The notes beneath the pieces were generated by a model. It made no database searches, had not been told where the DNA came from, and worked only from the letters and a program-made list of their open reading frames with translations. 6,154 bases of DNA, taken from the NCBI GenBank assembly GCA_964560325.1, contig CAZLLV010000073.1, forward strand, positions 1-6,154, written 5' to 3'. Below are positions 5,549 to 6,154 of the stretch, one piece after another (position 1 is the first letter of the stretch; every line of letters starts with the position of its first letter). This DNA is from CAZLLV01 sp964560325. GTDB lineage: Bacteria; Acidobacteriota; Thermoanaerobaculia; Multivoradales; DATKCC01. A program made the position numbers and the translations under genes.

Positions 5549-6154
5549 TGGCCGGCCGCTCTCTGCTCTCGACCCGCATGCGGCGCGGCGACGTGCTCGG
5601 CCGCTCGCTCACCTGGCTGTGCGGCGGCGCGCTGGCGCTCGACGTGCTCTTCGTGGTGGCGATCCTGGCGCTCCTCGGCTTCCACGGCCTCGCCTACTTC
5701 TGGCAGCGCCCGGTCCTCTACCTCGAGATCGATGACGGCCGGCGGCTCCTGGGCGAGGTCTGGGAGCGCGAGGAGATGCCGGTCCCGGCCGGGCAGGAGT
5801 CTCCCGGGACCCGCATCCGGCTCGAGGTCGGCAACCGCGACGTCGACGGGCTCGACTTCCTCTGGATCGACGAGACGTCGGTGGTACGCATCGGTCACCC
5901 GGCGCAGGCGGTGCTCCTCGAGCGTCTCGAGTGGGGGACTTTCTACGGCTTTCCGCAGGCGCTCCGGAGCGAGGGGCGGACGCTCGCGTCCGGGCCGGAG
6001 GCGACCTGGGAGGCCCTCCAGCGGCTGCTCGACGAGAAGCACGAGGCCCGCGAGGCGGTCGAGGACCTGGAGGACGAGATCGCCGACGTGAGCTACGGGA
6101 TCGAGCGGCTCCGCCTCGAGCGGCGGGAGGTCGCGCTCGACGAGCTCGCCGCGC
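5548..6154 (+). CDS. pstA: Phosphate ABC transporter permease PstA, enlarged form (C-terminus cut off)
   Basis: The first 202 codons are present; the gene runs off the right edge before the permease core. PstA pairs with PstC to form the membrane channel. A short basic cytosolic tail (1-20) precedes one membrane helix (about 22-46) and the motif HGLAYFWQRPV at 46-56. An extracytoplasmic domain (about 57-150) follows, containing DGRRLLGEVWEREEMP (63-78) and DVDGLDFLWIDE (98-109). A charged, heptad-like coiled coil begins at about 152 and runs to the edge. The FW motif followed by a DGR/GEV stretch, and the long insert before the core, match what I recall of long PstA subunits (about 500-550 residues) of pseudomonads and vibrios. 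The name rests on this and on coupling to pstC, since the diagnostic permease loop is outside the window. ATG 5548 shares its A with the pstC stop and has GAGG upstream; M11 is a less likely start. Confidence 0.85.
   Translation, partial: MAGRSLLSTRMRRGDVLGRSLTWLCGGALALDVLFVVAILALLGFHGLAYFWQRPVLYLEIDDGRRLLGEVWEREEMPVPAGQESPGTRIRLEVGNRDVDGLDFLWIDETSVVRIGHPAQAVLLERLEWGTFYGFPQALRSEGRTLASGPEATWEALQRLLDEKHEAREAVEDLEDEIADVSYGIERLRLERREVALDELAA

Noticed and set aside
1..6154. A defence system, mobile element, CRISPR array or RNA gene
   Set aside because: Every long coding stretch fits phosphate uptake or its control, and no inverted terminal repeats, spaced repeats other than the Pho arrays, or tRNA-like folds were seen.

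Overview
The window is a high-GC (by eye about 70%), gene-dense bacterial locus devoted to inorganic phosphate. It holds six genes in two divergent blocks and two regulatory gaps. No RNA gene, mobile element, CRISPR array or origin is visible. The operators look like proteobacterial Pho boxes. The enlarged PstC and PstA subunits resemble those of pseudomonads and vibrios. GC content and codon use would also fit a myxobacterium-like or acidobacterium-like organism, so the phylum cannot be fixed from the sequence.

Minus-strand block, read right to left from about 2310: a sodium/phosphate cotransporter of the NptA/SLC34 type (2310 to 1006); a free-standing PhoU-like protein whose start overlaps the transporter stop by 8 bp (1013 to 360); and a protein with an ATP-cone followed by a P-loop kinase domain, resembling 2-phosphoglycerate kinase. 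The kinase-like gene seems to begin at a CTG inside a CTGA overlap and runs off the left edge (363 to 1).

Plus-strand block: a classical full-length PhoU (2461-3147); a very large PstC permease with a beta-propeller-like extracytoplasmic insert (3266-5548); and the N-terminal two thirds or less of an enlarged PstA permease (5548 to beyond 6154). pstS is not in the window. pstB is also absent and may lie beyond the right edge.

The most informative signal is regulatory. Both gaps (2311-2460 and 3148-3265) carry a five-unit array of 11-nt direct repeats of the CTGTCAC/CTGTAAC Pho-box type. Both arrays have the same architecture: units 1, 2, 4 and 5 are recognisable and unit 3 is degenerate, sharing CCCGCC. 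Each is followed by a -10-like GAnnAT at exactly the same offset. Both point rightward, so phoU and pstCA each appear to have their own PhoB-type promoter. The first array also overlaps the only plausible promoter for the leftward cotransporter block. This suggests that phosphate starvation turns on Pst and phoU and may block the cotransporter operon.

I see no clearly new biological system. The points worth following are the duplicated five-unit operators, the division of labour between two PhoU proteins (one with a lost second metal motif), and the ATP-cone kinase coupled to a phosphate transporter.
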